Assembly: GCA_041486365.1 (NCBI GenBank)
Contig: JBGPLH010000234.1
Location: 1 to 5,533, forward strand
Direction of reading: 5' to 3'
Length of the DNA stretch: 5,533 nucleotides
Source of the DNA: JBGPLH01 sp041486365 [NCBI: Thermodesulfobacteriota bacterium]
GTDB taxonomy: Bacteria; JAUYMQ01
Numbering within the stretch: the stretch's first letter is position 1; each line of letters begins with the position of its first letter. This document shows, one piece after another, positions 4,904 to 5,533 of this stretch. The notes beneath the pieces are model-generated. The model was not told the origin of the DNA, searched no databases, and saw nothing but the letters and a program-made list of their open reading frames with translations. The translations under genes were made by a program, and so were the position numbers.

Positions 4904-5533
4904 ATGAGCTGCATGGCCCAGCCCCGCACGATCGTCTGTCTCGGCGACAGCATCACGCGCGGGACGTGGAGCGCCGACTGGGTCGGCCGGCTTTCGCGCG
5001 ACTGGGGAGACCGGGGATACCGTTTCGTGAACGCCGGAGGCGATGGCCATCTGGCCTGGAACGCCCTGCGGCGCCTCGATCATGCGATCGGCGCGAACCC
5101 CGACTTCGTGACCGTGCTCCTCGGGACCAACGATGTGAACGCGACGTCGCACCCGGAGGTCACGCGCTGGTACATGCGCCGCGCCAGGCTCCCGCGGGAG
5201 CCTTCGCGCGCGTGGTACCGGGAGAACATGGAGCAGATCCTCATGCGTCTGGCGGCGGAGACGAGCGCGCGCGTCGGACTGCTCTCGCTGCCGCTCCTCG
5301 GCGAGGACCTGGAAGACCCGGCCAACCGGCGGATGGAGGAGTACAGCGGCGACCTGCGCGATCTCGCGCGGGAGCACGGAGCGGCCTACCTCCCGCTGCA
5401 CGAGCGCATGCGCGAGTATCTCGCGGCCCACCCGGTAGCGATGCTGCGCCGGCGACGGCTCGGGTTCGGTCCCGTCCTCCGGGCAAGGCTCAGGCACTCG
5501 ATCCTTCGTCAGTCCTGGGACGACGTCGGACGC
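4904..5533 (+). CDS. SGNH/GDSL-family hydrolase (3' partial)
   Basis: An open frame from the ATG at 4904 through the window end, 210 residues without a stop. It is an SGNH-type esterase or lipase, hydrolysing acyl or acetyl esters. Block I is VCLGDSITRG (11-20) with nucleophile Ser16, block II is NAGGDGH (43-49) with the oxyanion Gly45 or 46, and block III is LLGTNDVN (72-79) with Asn77. Block V, which carries the catalytic Asp and His (DxxHLN type), is not yet reached: relatives have it after the segment resembling LRHSILRQSWDDV (196-208), so it should lie a few dozen residues beyond the edge. The start is supported by AAGGA at 4893-4897 with a six-base spacer; an in-frame Met at 4913 is less well placed. 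There is no signal peptide, so a cytoplasmic enzyme is likely unless a longer form exists. The gene follows the DUF4242 stop by 10 bases. The substrate is unknown. Confidence 0.9.
   Translation, partial: MSCMAQPRTIVCLGDSITRGTWSADWVGRLSRDWGDRGYRFVNAGGDGHLAWNALRRLDHAIGANPDFVTVLLGTNDVNATSHPEVTRWYMRRARLPREPSRAWYRENMEQILMRLAAETSARVGLLSLPLLGEDLEDPANRRMEEYSGDLRDLAREHGAAYLPLHERMREYLAAHPVAMLRRRRLGFGPVLRARLRHSILRQSWDDVGR

Noticed and set aside
4850-5497. 215-codon minus-strand open frame antisense to the SGNH hydrolase
   Set aside because: The plus strand has GDSI, NAGG and GTND blocks in correct order with a good ribosome-binding site; the antisense product has no recognisable motif.
1-5533. Defence island, toxin-antitoxin pair, CRISPR array or transposon
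   Set aside because: No repeat-spacer pattern, no transposase or integrase motif, no terminal inverted repeats and no small toxin-antitoxin gene pair were seen. The patatin could recall CBASS effectors, but there is no nucleotide cyclase next to it.

Overview
The window is GC-rich, densely coded bacterial chromosome, roughly two-thirds G+C by eye, with short intergenic gaps. It reads as a piece from an environmental bacterium, most likely a proteobacterium or a neighbouring high-GC phylum. That placement is an inference from base composition and the mix of families (non-heme chloroperoxidase-type hydrolase, patatin, DUF385, DUF4242). No rRNA, tRNA or marker gene fixes the taxonomy. I see no CRISPR array, insertion sequence, integrase, RNA gene or attachment site.

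Layout. (1) Positions 1-707, plus strand: the C-terminal five-sixths of an alpha/beta-hydrolase of the non-heme chloroperoxidase type, cut by the window edge. (2) Positions 862-2129, plus strand: a class I SAM-dependent methyltransferase, then 56 bases later a DUF1353 protein starting with GTG; the two could be co-transcribed. (3) Positions 2183-3343, minus strand: a patatin-like phospholipase that converges on the DUF1353 gene. (4) A 251-base divergent spacer, then positions 3595-4089, plus strand: a DUF385 / deazaflavin-dependent nitroreductase-family protein. (5) Positions 4222-5533, plus strand: a compact three-gene set (four-helix membrane protein, DUF4242 protein, SGNH/GDSL hydrolase cut by the window end) with gaps of 30 and 10 bases. 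A TTGACA-type promoter lies just upstream of it.

The genes do not form an obvious pathway. Three products are serine hydrolases (alpha/beta-hydrolase, patatin, SGNH), which suggests ester or lipid handling, but the strand switches argue against a single regulated unit. The 4222-5533 set is the only convincing operon and the most useful lead, because two of its three members have no established role. Nothing here clearly amounts to a new defence or mobile system. The other points worth attention are a patatin nucleophile elbow lacking both usual glycines, a patatin N-terminal extension, an Arg/Pro-rich tail on the DUF385 protein, and a DUF1353 gene with no phage neighbours.
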